In this document: one piece after another, positions 7,876 to 15,493 of the stretch
Numbering within the stretch: the stretch's first letter is position 1
How the letters are laid out: each line of letters opens with the position of its first letter
Made by a program: the position numbers and the translations under genes
Assembly: GCF_037094465.1 (NCBI RefSeq)
Contig: NZ_CP146609.1
Coordinates: 2,785,501 to 2,849,500, forward strand
Length of the DNA: 64,000 bases
Reading direction: 5' to 3'
From: Pseudodesulfovibrio sp. 5S69
GTDB taxonomy: Bacteria; Desulfobacterota; Desulfovibrionia; Desulfovibrionales; Desulfovibrionaceae
The notes under the pieces: model-generated
Databases searched by the model: none
What the model was told of the DNA's origin: nothing
Seen by the model: only the letters and a program-made list of their open reading frames with translations

Positions 7876-8454
7876 ATGAAGGGAATGATCAAGATGGTCG
7901 TGGTCCTGTCGCTCTTCTGCGGCCTGTCCGGCCTGACCCTGGCCACGGTGCGCCAGGCCACGTCCAAACGCATCGAAGACCAGGTCATGACTTACGTGCA
8001 GGGCCCTGCCCTGGCCCAGATCTTCACCGGCTACGACAACAACCCGGTCAAGGACCGCAAGACCTTCGACCTGCCGGACGGTCCGGTGACCGTGTTCCCG
8101 GCCATGAAGGACGGCAAACTCATAGGCGTGGCCTTCGAGACCTTCGGCAAGGGATTCGGCGGCCCGGTGGGCATCATGGTCGGCTTCAACACCGACGGCA
8201 CCAAGCTGGCGGGCATCGGCACGACCACGCTCAAGGAAACGCCCGGCCTGGGCATGCGCCTGGTGGAGCCCGAGTACCGCGACCAGTTCCGGGGCCACAC
8301 CACCAAGTCCGTGGCCCTGACCAAGAACGGCGGCGACATCGCGGCCATCGCCGGGGCGACCATCTCGTCCACGGGCAGCGTGGCCGCGGTCAACCAGGCG
8401 ATCAAGATTTTCCAACAGATCAAGGACAAGATCCACGCCACGTGGACCTCGTAA
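7876..8454 (+). CDS. rnfG: RnfG FMN-binding periplasmic subunit
   Basis: A 192-residue protein with one N-terminal membrane anchor (IKMVVVLSLFCGLSGLTLA) and an FMN-binding domain (VGIMVGFNTDGTKLAGIG, TLKETPGLGMRL). The Thr that would accept FMN is in IAGATISS, but the Asp expected six residues before it in the ApbE recognition motif (DxxSGAT) is Ala here. The flavinylation enzyme ApbE, adjacent to rnf in several genomes, is not found in this window. The gene starts directly after rnfD and is followed 14 bp later by rnfE. Confidence 0.92.
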   Translation: MKGMIKMVVVLSLFCGLSGLTLATVRQATSKRIEDQVMTYVQGPALAQIFTGYDNNPVKDRKTFDLPDGPVTVFPAMKDGKLIGVAFETFGKGFGGPVGIMVGFNTDGTKLAGIGTTTLKETPGLGMRLVEPEYRDQFRGHTTKSVALTKNGGDIAAIAGATISSTGSVAAVNQAIKIFQQIKDKIHATWTS

Positions 8455-8468
8455 GCCAAGGTAGTCAC

Positions 8469-9146
8469 ATGAGCACATTGTGGAAGGAATTCTCGAAGGG
8501 ACTGTGGCACGACCTGCCGCCGTTCAAGCTTGTTCTGGGGCTGTGTCCCACCCTGGCCGTGACCAAGACCGCCTACAACGGCTTCGGCATGGGCATGGCC
8601 GTCATCTTCGTCCTGGCCCTGTCCAACATGCTGATCTCCATGCTGCGCAAGGTCATCCCGAGCAAGGTGCGCATCGCCTGCTTCATCGTGGTCGCCGCCT
8701 CGCTGGTGGTCTGCGTGGAGCTGCTCATGCAGGCCTATGCCTATCCGCTGTACCAGCAGCTCGGCATCTTCGTACCGCTGATCGTGGTCAACTGCATCAT
8801 CTTGGGTCGGGCCGAGGCCTTCGCCTCCAAGAACCCGGTCCTGCTGTCCGTGGCCGACGGCCTGGGCATGGGCATGGGTTTCACCCTGTCCCTGACCTTT
8901 CTCGGCTCCCTGCGCGAGCTGTTCGGCTACGGCACGTGGTTCGGCATGCACGTCATGGGCGGCTGGTTCAAACCCTTCGGCTTCATGGTCGAGGCCCCGG
9001 GCGCGTTCGTCTGCCTGGGCGTGCTGCTCGCGGGCATGAACGCCCTGACCAACTGGCAGCGGAAGACCAAGGGACTGGAGGCCGTCGAGGGCCCGGTCCA
9101 CGACTGCAAGACCTGCGGCATGTGCGCCAGCAAACCGAGGATGTGA
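8469..9146 (+). CDS. rnfE: RnfE integral membrane subunit with Cys-rich tail
   Basis: A 225-residue NqrD/RnfE-family membrane protein. The conserved Cys in LGLCPTLAVTKT (C26) and the second in NCIILGRAEAFA are the pair thought to hold the intramembrane iron-sulfur centre together with RnfA. About six hydrophobic helices are visible. The C-terminus carries an extension HDCKTCGMCASKP with a CxxCxxC pattern, not usual for RnfE, which could bind metal or an Fe-S cluster or form disulfides. It is separated by 2 bp from the following extra gene. Confidence 0.93.
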   Translation: MSTLWKEFSKGLWHDLPPFKLVLGLCPTLAVTKTAYNGFGMGMAVIFVLALSNMLISMLRKVIPSKVRIACFIVVAASLVVCVELLMQAYAYPLYQQLGIFVPLIVVNCIILGRAEAFASKNPVLLSVADGLGMGMGFTLSLTFLGSLRELFGYGTWFGMHVMGGWFKPFGFMVEAPGAFVCLGVLLAGMNALTNWQRKTKGLEAVEGPVHDCKTCGMCASKPRM

Positions 9147-9148
9147 CC

Positions 9149-9658
9149 ATGAAACGACGGCTCATGCTTCCGCTCCTGGCCCTCTCGCTGATCCTGGCCG
9201 CGTCCCCGGCCCTGGCCCAACGCCCGACCGACGAGAGCATGATGAACATGCTCAAGGCCTCGGGCACCGTGGAAACGATCCAGGCGATGATTTCCAAACT
9301 TCTCGCCCGGACCCAGGCGAATCTGCAGGCACGTCTCCCCAACCTGCCGGACAAGGCGGTCCGGATAGTGAACGAGGAGATGCACAACGGCGTCCAGGAC
9401 ATCATCAGGGAAATACTGGCCAAGCAGATGGCCTTTTTCGCCGACCATATGACCCAGAAGGACGTGGACGACCTGATCGAGCTCTACAATTCCCCGGCCT
9501 GGAAGAAGCAGGTCGAGGTCTCCAGGCTCTACGTGGCCTCGGAATACGGCAAGATGCTGCGGGACGACGTCCCGCGCATGACCAAGGAAATGATCTCCCG
9601 CATCCTCTCCCGGCTGAAGGCCGAGGGGTATCTCGATAAAAAGGACGAGGGCATATAA
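9149..9658 (+). CDS. Secreted helical protein inserted in the rnf operon (DUF2059-like)
   Basis: A 169-residue protein with a signal peptide (MKRRLMLPLLALSLILAASP, cleavage after ALA-Q about residue 24). The rest is helical and soluble (FFADHMTQKDVDDLIELYNS, PAWKKQVEVSRLY). This matches the feel of DUF2059 proteins, which have a helix pair with 'Y.S..F' near the end. It begins 2 bp after rnfE, and its stop TAA overlaps the ATG of rnfA, so it is translationally integrated. In the usual rnfCDGEAB order nothing sits between E and A. A periplasmic assembly or accessory factor for Rnf is a reasonable inference, unproven. Confidence 0.82.
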   Translation: MKRRLMLPLLALSLILAASPALAQRPTDESMMNMLKASGTVETIQAMISKLLARTQANLQARLPNLPDKAVRIVNEEMHNGVQDIIREILAKQMAFFADHMTQKDVDDLIELYNSPAWKKQVEVSRLYVASEYGKMLRDDVPRMTKEMISRILSRLKAEGYLDKKDEGI

Positions 9659-10233
9659 TGGACTACTTCGTACTCGTCATCGCCGCCATCTTCGTCAACA
9701 ACATCGTGTTGGCGCAGTATCTGGGCAACTGCCCGTTCATCGGCACGTCCAAGGAGTCGGGCGTGGCGCTCGGCATGGGGCTGGCTGTGGTCTTCGTGGC
9801 TACCCTGGCCGCGGTTATCACATGGTGCGTCCAGGAGTACCTGCTTGCGCCCAACGACCTCGACTATCTCCAGACCATCGCCTTCATCCTGGTCATCGCC
9901 GCCCTGGTCCAGTTCGTGGAGATGTTCCTGAAAAAGGCCATCCCGCCGCTGTACAAGTCGCTCGGCATCTTCCTGCCGCTGATCACCACCAACTGCGCGG
10001 TGCTCGGCATCGCCATCATCTGCCAGCGCGAGGAATTCGGCCTGCTCCAGACCTTCCTCTTCTCCATGGCCTCGGGCGTGGGCTTCATGCTCGCATTGGT
10101 GCTCCTGGCGGGCATCCGCGAGCGGCTGGACCTGGCCCGCGTACCCATGGCCATGCGGGGCACCCCGCTCGGCCTGGTCATGGCCGGGTTGATGTCCCTG
10201 GCCTTCTTCGCCTTCAAGGGCATGGCATCCTAG
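9658..10233 (+). CDS. rnfA: RnfA integral membrane subunit
   Basis: A 191-residue NqrE/RnfA-family protein with about six transmembrane helices. The conserved cysteines are C25 in LGNCPFIGTSKESG and C113 in TTNCAVLGIA; with the RnfE pair these are the proposed ligands of an intramembrane [2Fe-2S] centre. Length and motifs are normal for the family, in contrast to RnfB, RnfC and RnfD. It is coupled to the upstream extra gene by a TAATG overlap. rnfB follows after 12 bp. Confidence 0.95.
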   Translation: MDYFVLVIAAIFVNNIVLAQYLGNCPFIGTSKESGVALGMGLAVVFVATLAAVITWCVQEYLLAPNDLDYLQTIAFILVIAALVQFVEMFLKKAIPPLYKSLGIFLPLITTNCAVLGIAIICQREEFGLLQTFLFSMASGVGFMLALVLLAGIRERLDLARVPMAMRGTPLGLVMAGLMSLAFFAFKGMAS

Positions 10234-10245
10234 GAGTAAGACGCT

Positions 10246-12348
10246 ATGATCACCGCTTCCGTACTCATCCTCCTCGGCATCGGGTTCACCTCCGCCGTCA
10301 TCCTGGCGGTGGCCTCCAAGCTGCTCTACGTCTATGAGGACCCGCGCATCGCGCAGGTGGAGAACGTGCTGGCCGGAGCCAACTGCGGCGGATGCGGTTA
10401 TCCCGGTTGCGCCGGAGCCGCCCAGGGCGTGGTCGAGGGCAAGGCCGGGGCCACGGTCTGCGTGGTCGGCGGCGATGCGGTGGCCGAAAAGGTGGCCGCC
10501 ATCATGGGCCTGGAGTTCTCATCAATGGAAAAGCAGATCGCCTTTGTCGACTGCACCGGCGGCATCCGGGCCGAAGAGGTCTACAGGTACGCCGGGGTCA
10601 AGGACTGCCGCGCCCAGCACATGCTCTACAACGGCTCCAAGATGTGCCCCGAAGGCTGCCTCGGATTCGGGACCTGCATCACGGCCTGCCAGTTCGGAGC
10701 CATCGAGATGGGGCCCAACGGCTACCCCGTGGTGGACCCCAACCTGTGCACCGCCTGCGGCGGCTGCGAGCAGGTCTGCCCGCGCGGCGTAATCACGGTC
10801 TGGGGCATGACCGCGCGCATCACCCACCTGAACCTCGAAACCGACTGCCTGGCCCCGTGCCGCCAACGGTGCCCGGGCCAGATCAACATCCCCCGCTACA
10901 TCGAACAGGTCTCCCGCGGCGACTACGCCGGGGCCCTGGAGACCATCCGCGAGCGCATCCCCATGCCCCTGTCCATCGGCCGGGTCTGCCCGCACCCCTG
11001 CGAGGGTGTCTGCCGCCGGGGCCGCGTGGACGAGCCGGTGGGCATCAACATGATCAAACGTTTCGCGGCGGACTGGGAGATGAACTCCGGGACCCGCCTG
11101 CCCATCTCCTGCGCCCCGGACACCGGACGCAAGGTGGCCGTGGTCGGCGGCGGCCCCGCCGGGCTGTCCTGCGCCTTCTTTCTGCGCCGTCTGGGCCACA
11201 GCCCGACCATCTTCGAGTCCATGCCCAAGCTGGGTGGTCAACTGCGCTACGGCATCCCGGAATACCGGCTGCCCAAGGCCGTGCTGGACTGGGAGATCCA
11301 GGGCATCCTGGACCTGGGCATCGACGTGCGCTTCGAACAGTTTTTCGGCAAGGACTTCACCCTGGACACCCTGCGCGAGGAGGGCTTCGAGGCCGTGTTC
11401 CTCGGCATCGGGGCGTGGATGAACATGAATCTGCGCATCGAGAACGAGGACGCCGAGGGCGTCTCCACGGGCACCGAGTTCCTGACCAAGGTGGGCCTTG
11501 GCGTGGAGAGCGGCACCGGCAAGAAGGTCGTGGTCGTGGGCGGCGGCAACACCGCCATCGACGCGGCCCGGACCAGCGTGCGCCTGGGCGCGGACGTGAC
11601 CCTCATGTACCGCCGTACCCGCGACGAGATGCCCGCCAACATGGAAGAGATCATCGGGGCCGAGGAGGAAGGCGTCAAATACCTCTTCCTGGCCGCGCCC
11701 ACGCGCATCGTCAAGGACGGCGACGGCCGCGTGACCCACATCGAGTACATCAAGATGGAATTGGGTGAGCCGGACCAGTCCGGGCGCCGCCGCCCCATCC
11801 CCATCGAGGGCTCCGAGACGCTCATCGAGGCGGACACCGTGTACACGGCCATCGGACAGAAGCCCGAGCTGTCCTGCCTCTACGAGGACGGCGTGTGCCA
11901 GTTGGAGGAGACGCGCTGGCGCACCCTAGCCGCCGATCCCGACACCCTGCAGACGGCCATGCCGCACGTCTTCACCGGCGGCGACATGCACACCGGCCCG
12001 GCCCTGGTCATCACCGCCCTGGGCGAGGGCCGCAAGGCCGCCCGGTCCATCCACCAGTACCTCAACGGCGAGCCGCCGCACGTGGACGCGCGCACCCAGC
12101 GTGACATGATCCCCTACACCATGTTCACCGATGTGCCCAACGTGGGCTACCGGGAGCGGTCCGAGATGCCTCATCTGATAGAGTGCGACGAACGCGCCTG
12201 CACCTTCGGCGAGATCGAAGGCGCGCTCAGCGAAGCCCAGGCCAAACGCGAGACGTGCCGCTGCCTGCGTTGCGGGCTGACCTGCTATAACCGCGACATG
12301 GTCGACGGCCAGGAGTGCGCCGATGGGGATTGCGTCAAAAATCAGTAA
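10246..12348 (+). CDS. rnfB: RnfB fused to a GltD/NfnB-like FAD-NAD(P)H oxidoreductase module
   Basis: A 700-residue protein. Residues 1-25 are a membrane anchor; then comes the RnfB Fe-S domain (ANCGGCGYPGCAG) and a two-cluster ferredoxin domain (CPEGCLGFGTC, CTACGGCEQVC) to about residue 185. From about 205 it continues as a glutamate-synthase small-subunit-like protein: N-terminal Fe-S cysteines (CLAPCRQRC, CPHPCEGVC), an FAD motif VAVVGGGPAG at 296, an NAD(P)H motif VVVVGGGNTA at 427, MYRRTRDEMPA, and a C-terminal FAD motif FTGGD. The tail has extra Cys (CRCLRCGLTC). Ordinary RnfB is about 190-330 residues. The fusion is in one uninterrupted frame, so this is not an assembly artefact visible at the sequence level. 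Confidence 0.93.
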   Translation: MITASVLILLGIGFTSAVILAVASKLLYVYEDPRIAQVENVLAGANCGGCGYPGCAGAAQGVVEGKAGATVCVVGGDAVAEKVAAIMGLEFSSMEKQIAFVDCTGGIRAEEVYRYAGVKDCRAQHMLYNGSKMCPEGCLGFGTCITACQFGAIEMGPNGYPVVDPNLCTACGGCEQVCPRGVITVWGMTARITHLNLETDCLAPCRQRCPGQINIPRYIEQVSRGDYAGALETIRERIPMPLSIGRVCPHPCEGVCRRGRVDEPVGINMIKRFAADWEMNSGTRLPISCAPDTGRKVAVVGGGPAGLSCAFFLRRLGHSPTIFESMPKLGGQLRYGIPEYRLPKAVLDWEIQGILDLGIDVRFEQFFGKDFTLDTLREEGFEAVFLGIGAWMNMNLRIENEDAEGVSTGTEFLTKVGLGVESGTGKKVVVVGGGNTAIDAARTSVRLGADVTLMYRRTRDEMPANMEEIIGAEEEGVKYLFLAAPTRIVKDGDGRVTHIEYIKMELGEPDQSGRRRPIPIEGSETLIEADTVYTAIGQKPELSCLYEDGVCQLEETRWRTLAADPDTLQTAMPHVFTGGDMHTGPALVITALGEGRKAARSIHQYLNGEPPHVDARTQRDMIPYTMFTDVPNVGYRERSEMPHLIECDERACTFGEIEGALSEAQAKRETCRCLRCGLTCYNRDMVDGQECADGDCVKNQ

Positions 12349-12355
12349 AAAAAGG

Positions 12356-12384
12356 TTGCAAAGCGCAAGGCTTGGCGATATACA
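12356..12384 (+). promoter_or_regulatory. Sigma-70 type promoter for tRNA-Val
   Basis: TTGCAA at 12356-12361 and TATACA at 12379-12384 with exactly 17 bp between. Transcription would start near 12391, about 34 bp before the tRNA. It begins just after the rnfB stop, so the tRNA has its own promoter. Confidence 0.65.
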
Positions 12385-12424
12385 GTTTCTCCCTTGAGGC
12401 GATGTCCTCAAGCAAGACCGAAGT

Positions 12425-12501
12425 GGGCGATTAACTCAGCTGGTCAGAGTGCCATCTTCACACGGTGGAAGTCACAGGTTCAAATCCCGTATCGCCCACC
12501 A
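12425..12501 (+). tRNA. tRNA-Val (anticodon CAC)
   Basis: A complete cloverleaf: acceptor GGGCGAT pairs with ATCGCCC, D-arm ACTC/GAGT, anticodon stem CCATC/GGTGG with loop TTCACAC (anticodon CAC, reads GUG), and T-loop TTCAAAT. The T-stem has one A-C mismatch. CCA is encoded at 12499-12501. It has its own promoter upstream and a terminator 10 bp downstream. Confidence 0.95.
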
Positions 12502-12511
12502 CTTCGACAGC

Positions 12512-12548
12512 AAAAACGGACGCTTGATACAAGCGTCCGTTTTTTTTC
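12512..12548 (+). terminator. Rho-independent terminator of tRNA-Val
   Basis: A perfect 10-bp stem ACGGACGCTT (12516-12525) / AAGCGTCCGT (12531-12540), loop GATAC, then eight T. An A-tract on the left lets it work from the other side as well, for the convergent TetR gene. Confidence 0.9.
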
Positions 12549-12606
12549 GTTGGCAAGAGCACTGCGTCCACGAAACATCCGCCTCCCCTTTCCGGAAGAG
12601 AAAGGT

Positions 12607-13206
12607 TCACCGGGTTGCCGAAAGGCCCGCAAGGACGGCCGAGACCACCCTTTGCAGCAGAAGCTCCCTGTCTTCGTCCTTGTGTTCCAAAACCAGAACC
12701 GGATGGTGGAACGAGGCCGTGGCCTCGAAGAGGACTTCCATGGCTCTTTCGGGCAACGCTATGTCCAGCTCGCCGGAATCCGCACCGCGCTCCAACAGGG
12801 ACAGCAACTGATCGTGCAAATTCTCCAGATGGCGGAGCACGAAGGGCTTGTCCGCTTCCACCGCCATGTTGAACGACCGGTACAGTTCAGGGTCCCGCAT
12901 GACCTTGTTCCGCTTTTGACGGTGATACGCCATGAACCATTCAAGGATGGCCAACCGGGAAGGGCCGCCGGTACGGGCCACCCGCTCCATTGCCTCATCC
13001 ATCTCATTCAGCCAGCGCTCCGAGATGGCGTCGAGAATAGCCCCCTTGCTCGGGAAGTGGTTATACAAGGCAGCATGGGTCACCCCCAACCCTTTGGCGA
13101 CATCCACAAGCCGGAACCTGTCCAGGCCGACCTGGCGTATGGTATCCTGGGCGATTTCAATGGTCCTCTCGACCATCTCCTCTGAACTCAATCCGGTCTT
13201 CGGCAT
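12607..13206 (-). CDS. TetR/AcrR family transcriptional regulator
   Basis: A 199-residue one-component regulator. The N-terminal helix-turn-helix reads RFRLVDVAKGLGVTHAALYNHFPSK, the standard TetR pattern (run ends with YNHFPSKGAIL), followed by a helical ligand-binding domain. The start at 13206 (MPKTGLSSEE) is preferred. Upstream in-frame GTG 13278 would add a basic, low-complexity leader. It is divergent from the SDR gene across an AT-rich 290-bp region containing two matching operator-like sites, so it probably represses the SDR gene and itself. Confidence 0.9.
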   Translation of the reverse strand: MPKTGLSSEEMVERTIEIAQDTIRQVGLDRFRLVDVAKGLGVTHAALYNHFPSKGAILDAISERWLNEMDEAMERVARTGGPSRLAILEWFMAYHRQKRNKVMRDPELYRSFNMAVEADKPFVLRHLENLHDQLLSLLERGADSGELDIALPERAMEVLFEATASFHHPVLVLEHKDEDRELLLQRVVSAVLAGLSATR

Positions 13207-13296
13207 CTTTTTCGCCCTTGTTCGCCCTTTTGTCTTTTTTCCGGCACGTCCCCCTGTCTTGAGCCGATGCCGGAACACACATAAAAAATCGATCTC

Positions 13297-13425
13297 ATTA
13301 CATTTTAAAAAAAAGTAATTTACCCCGAACAGCTTGTCAATCGGCGCGGATCAAGGGATACGCGGATATACAGTTTCAGGTTGACGCCATTTTAATTACA
13401 ATTTATATAAAAAGTAAGTTGTAAT
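13297..13425. promoter_or_regulatory. Putative paired TetR operators between the regulator and SDR genes
   Basis: Two related sites in an AT-rich intergenic region. Site 1 (13297-13319) is ATTAC-N13-GTAAT. Site 2 (13395-13418) is ATTAC-N14-GTAAG, extended by a second arm TTGTAAT at 13419-13425 that pairs with ATTACAA at 13395-13401. Both share a TTTA..AAAAAGTAA core. A divergent TetR gene next to such sites is the usual arrangement for autoregulation. Binding is inferred, not shown. Confidence 0.5.
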
Positions 13426-13495
13426 AAAAGAAAAAAACACTCAATTTCCAACCGTGAATAAGGGACCAGCCGGTCCCGGCACAAAGGAGAACGCC

Positions 13496-14236
13496 ATGAA
13501 CACAACAAGCAAGACGGCTATTGTCACCGGCGGTTCAGGCGGTATCGGAAAGGCGATTTCACTTCGTCTCGCACAGGACGGGTTCGCCGTGGCGCTGAAT
13601 TATATCGGCAACAGGGAACAGGCGGACCGGACGGTCGCCGACATCAAGGGCATGGGCGGCAACGCTCTGGCCGTCCAGGGCGATGTCGGCAACGTCGAGG
13701 ACATGGAACGGCTGTTCGATACAGCCAGGGAGACCTTCGGCGGTGTCGACGTTGTCGTGAACAGCGCGGGGATCATGCCCATGGTGCCCATCCAGGAAGC
13801 GGACATGGACGCTTTCGACAGGGTCATCAACGTCAATCTCCGGGGGACGTTCATCGTTCTGGGATTGGCAGCCAAACGCCTTGAACGAGGCGGGCGGATC
13901 ATCGCCCTGTCCTCAAGCGTCATTGCCCTCGCGTATCCGGGATACGGCCCGTACATCGCTTCCAAGGCCGGTGTCGAGGGACTTGTGCGCGTGCTGGCCA
14001 ACGAGATGCGCGGCCGGGGCATCTCCGTCAACGCCATTGCCCCCGGCCCCATCGGCACCGACCTGTTCCTGAAAGGAAAGACCGAGGAGCAAATCGCCCG
14101 CATCAGTAGCCTGGCGCCTCTGGAGCCCAGGCTCGGCACACCCGATGAGATCGCCGCCACGGTGTCGTTTCTGGCCGGGCCGGACGGAACCTGGGTCAAT
14201 GCACAGGTTCTGCGCGTGAATGGAGGGGTTGCCTGA
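13496..14236 (+). CDS. Short-chain dehydrogenase/reductase (SDR)
   Basis: A 246-residue classical SDR: cofactor motif TGGSGGIG (about residues 10-17), NSAG at about 87, catalytic Ser in LSSSVIAL and the Tyr-x3-Lys pair in YGPYIASK. It starts at 13496 after an AAAGGAGA site. Sequence style (AVALNYIGNREQAD) resembles 3-oxoacyl-ACP reductase-like or sugar/aldehyde reductases; the substrate is unknown. The divergent TetR gene likely controls it, suggesting an inducible, perhaps detoxifying, reductase. Confidence 0.9.
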   Translation: MNTTSKTAIVTGGSGGIGKAISLRLAQDGFAVALNYIGNREQADRTVADIKGMGGNALAVQGDVGNVEDMERLFDTARETFGGVDVVVNSAGIMPMVPIQEADMDAFDRVINVNLRGTFIVLGLAAKRLERGGRIIALSSSVIALAYPGYGPYIASKAGVEGLVRVLANEMRGRGISVNAIAPGPIGTDLFLKGKTEEQIARISSLAPLEPRLGTPDEIAATVSFLAGPDGTWVNAQVLRVNGGVA

Positions 14237-14314
14237 TCCGGAAGCCGAAGACAACCCGCGGCGCGAACATGCCGGTCGCCCGGGTCAACCGCAATGGCTC
14301 TCGCCCGCTCAACC

Positions 14315-14348
14315 AAAAAACGGACGCCTGTGCAGGTGTCCGTTTTTT
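14315..14348. terminator. Bidirectional terminator between the SDR gene and the SpoIIAA-like gene
   Basis: Stem ACGGACGCCT (14320-14329) / AGGTGTCCGT (14334-14343) with one G-T pair, flanked by A6 on the left and T6 on the right. It sits between two convergent genes. Confidence 0.85.
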
Positions 14349-14352
14349 GATC

Positions 14353-14715
14353 TCAACCGCATATCCAGTCCAGGGCCTGGTCCAGCTTCTCGGGTGGATA
14401 CAGTTTGACCTCGCAGTCCATGAGCAGTTCGCCGAGCTTGACGCCCCAGCGAACCCAGGCCGGGCCGCCGACCACGGCCAGCCGGCGGAAATCCTTGCGG
14501 TGGGCCATGCCGAATTTGGCGTCGTCCCACAGGGCCTTGGGCTCCCAGCCCGTGAAGTCCTCGTCCATGTACAGCAGGGCATCGGCCTTGCCGTGCGCCC
14601 GGATGATCATCTCCAGGGCCGGAATCCAGACGTCCCGGTAGTCGTCGTCCGAGAGCTTGCCCGAGACACGGACCGCCAGCATCCTGGTCGTGGACTGTTC
14701 CATAACGCTGATCAT
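14353..14715 (-). CDS. SpoIIAA/STAS-like protein
   Basis: A 120-residue soluble protein of the SpoIIAA-like family: N-terminal strand TRMLAVRVSGKLSDDDYRD, then ALEMIIRAHGKADALLYMDE, a WDDAKFGMAHRKDFRRLAVV segment and a C-terminal helix. This pattern (E/K...G.l...D...) is characteristic of the family seen in many proteobacteria. The start at 14715 has an AAGGAGG site; an in-frame ATG at 14748 lacks one. Function unknown. It converges on the SDR gene, sharing its terminator. Confidence 0.82.
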   Translation of the reverse strand: MISVMEQSTTRMLAVRVSGKLSDDDYRDVWIPALEMIIRAHGKADALLYMDEDFTGWEPKALWDDAKFGMAHRKDFRRLAVVGGPAWVRWGVKLGELLMDCEVKLYPPEKLDQALDWICG

Positions 14716-14811
14716 GCAAAACCTCCTTGTTCGGATACAATGCCGCACAAGGAGTATAGCCCATTTGCGGTCCCGTGCCCAGCCGAAACCGCAGGATCGC
14801 TCGGTCCGAGA

Positions 14812-15393
14812 TCAGACGAACGTCACCCGGATGGGCAGGTCGCCGTCCAGACCGTCGAGACGGGCGAGAAATCCGCCCGCATCCAGACCGCCCGCCTCGA
14901 TGATCTGGGCCTTCTTCTCGCGCAAAAAACCGGCCAGCACGTCGGCGTCCACCAGGATGCCCCGCGCGAGCAAACCCCGCCCGCTTTCCACTGCCAGGGT
15001 GCTGAAGACCTTCATGGCCAGCCGGGCCGGGGCCGCGTCGACGCGGGAGTGGTCCTTGACCTCGATCCCGCTGCGGAAGCTTTTGTAGAAATTGTCCCGG
15101 CCCATTACGATGCCCACCAGGCCGGGCATGGCGCTGCCCAGGGCCATGCGGTCCCCGTCCTTGATGTAGGTGCGGTCCAGATCGTCCACCGGACTGTTGT
15201 TCAGGAAGATGGTCCGGACCGTGGAGTCGATGAATCCGTCGTCGAAACCGAGGGCCTCATGCAGAAATTGGCGGACGGAAGTCCCGGAAACGCCGTTCAG
15301 CGCGAATCCCTTCTGGAGAATATAATTCCAGCCCCATGCGGCCTCCGCAACCATCGAAATGTCCATGCAGCCGTCCTTGCTGATCAATTCCAT
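14812..15393 (-). CDS. Unknown protein divergent from aor, with a beta-grasp-like segment
   Basis: A 193-residue soluble protein of no family I recognise. Residues about 57-93 read like the second half of a MoaD/ThiS beta-grasp fold: TIFLNNSPVDDLDRT, then IKDGDRMALGSAMPGLVG, similar to the 'NGxxV...L.DGDxVal.Pxv.GG' end of MoaD/ThiS. It does not end in GlyGly; a further 100 residues follow. It is transcribed away from aor from a shared 170-bp region with an inverted repeat, which suggests a role linked to the oxidoreductase. The beta-grasp reading is tentative. Confidence 0.75.
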   Translation of the reverse strand: MELISKDGCMDISMVAEAAWGWNYILQKGFALNGVSGTSVRQFLHEALGFDDGFIDSTVRTIFLNNSPVDDLDRTYIKDGDRMALGSAMPGLVGIVMGRDNFYKSFRSGIEVKDHSRVDAAPARLAMKVFSTLAVESGRGLLARGILVDADVLAGFLREKKAQIIEAGGLDAGGFLARLDGLDGDLPIRVTFV

Positions 15394-15429
15394 GTTCTGC
15401 CTTCCGAATGTATTGTGCTATTTTTGAAC

Positions 15430-15493
15430 ATTATGCCGATGTAAACATAATATATTGTTTTTTTTGACATTAATTTTGAAAACGGGGTATGAA
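15430..15493 (+). promoter_or_regulatory. aor promoter with upstream inverted repeat
   Basis: TTGACA at 15464-15469 and TATGAA at 15488-15493 with 18 bp between form a plausible promoter. Immediately upstream, ATTATG (15430-15435) and CATAAT (15446-15451) form an inverted repeat with a 10-bp centre, a possible activator or ModE-type binding site serving aor and the divergent gene. Confidence 0.45.

Noticed and set aside
6760..8478. Long minus-strand open frame opposite rnfD/rnfG
   Set aside because: The plus strand encodes clear Rnf subunits here; the opposite frame is Gly/His/Asp/Glu-rich, as expected from the complement of a GC-rich gene with strong third-base bias.
13207..13278. Longer TetR start at GTG 13278
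   Set aside because: It adds a Lys/Arg-rich leader, lacks a ribosome site and extends toward the operator region.
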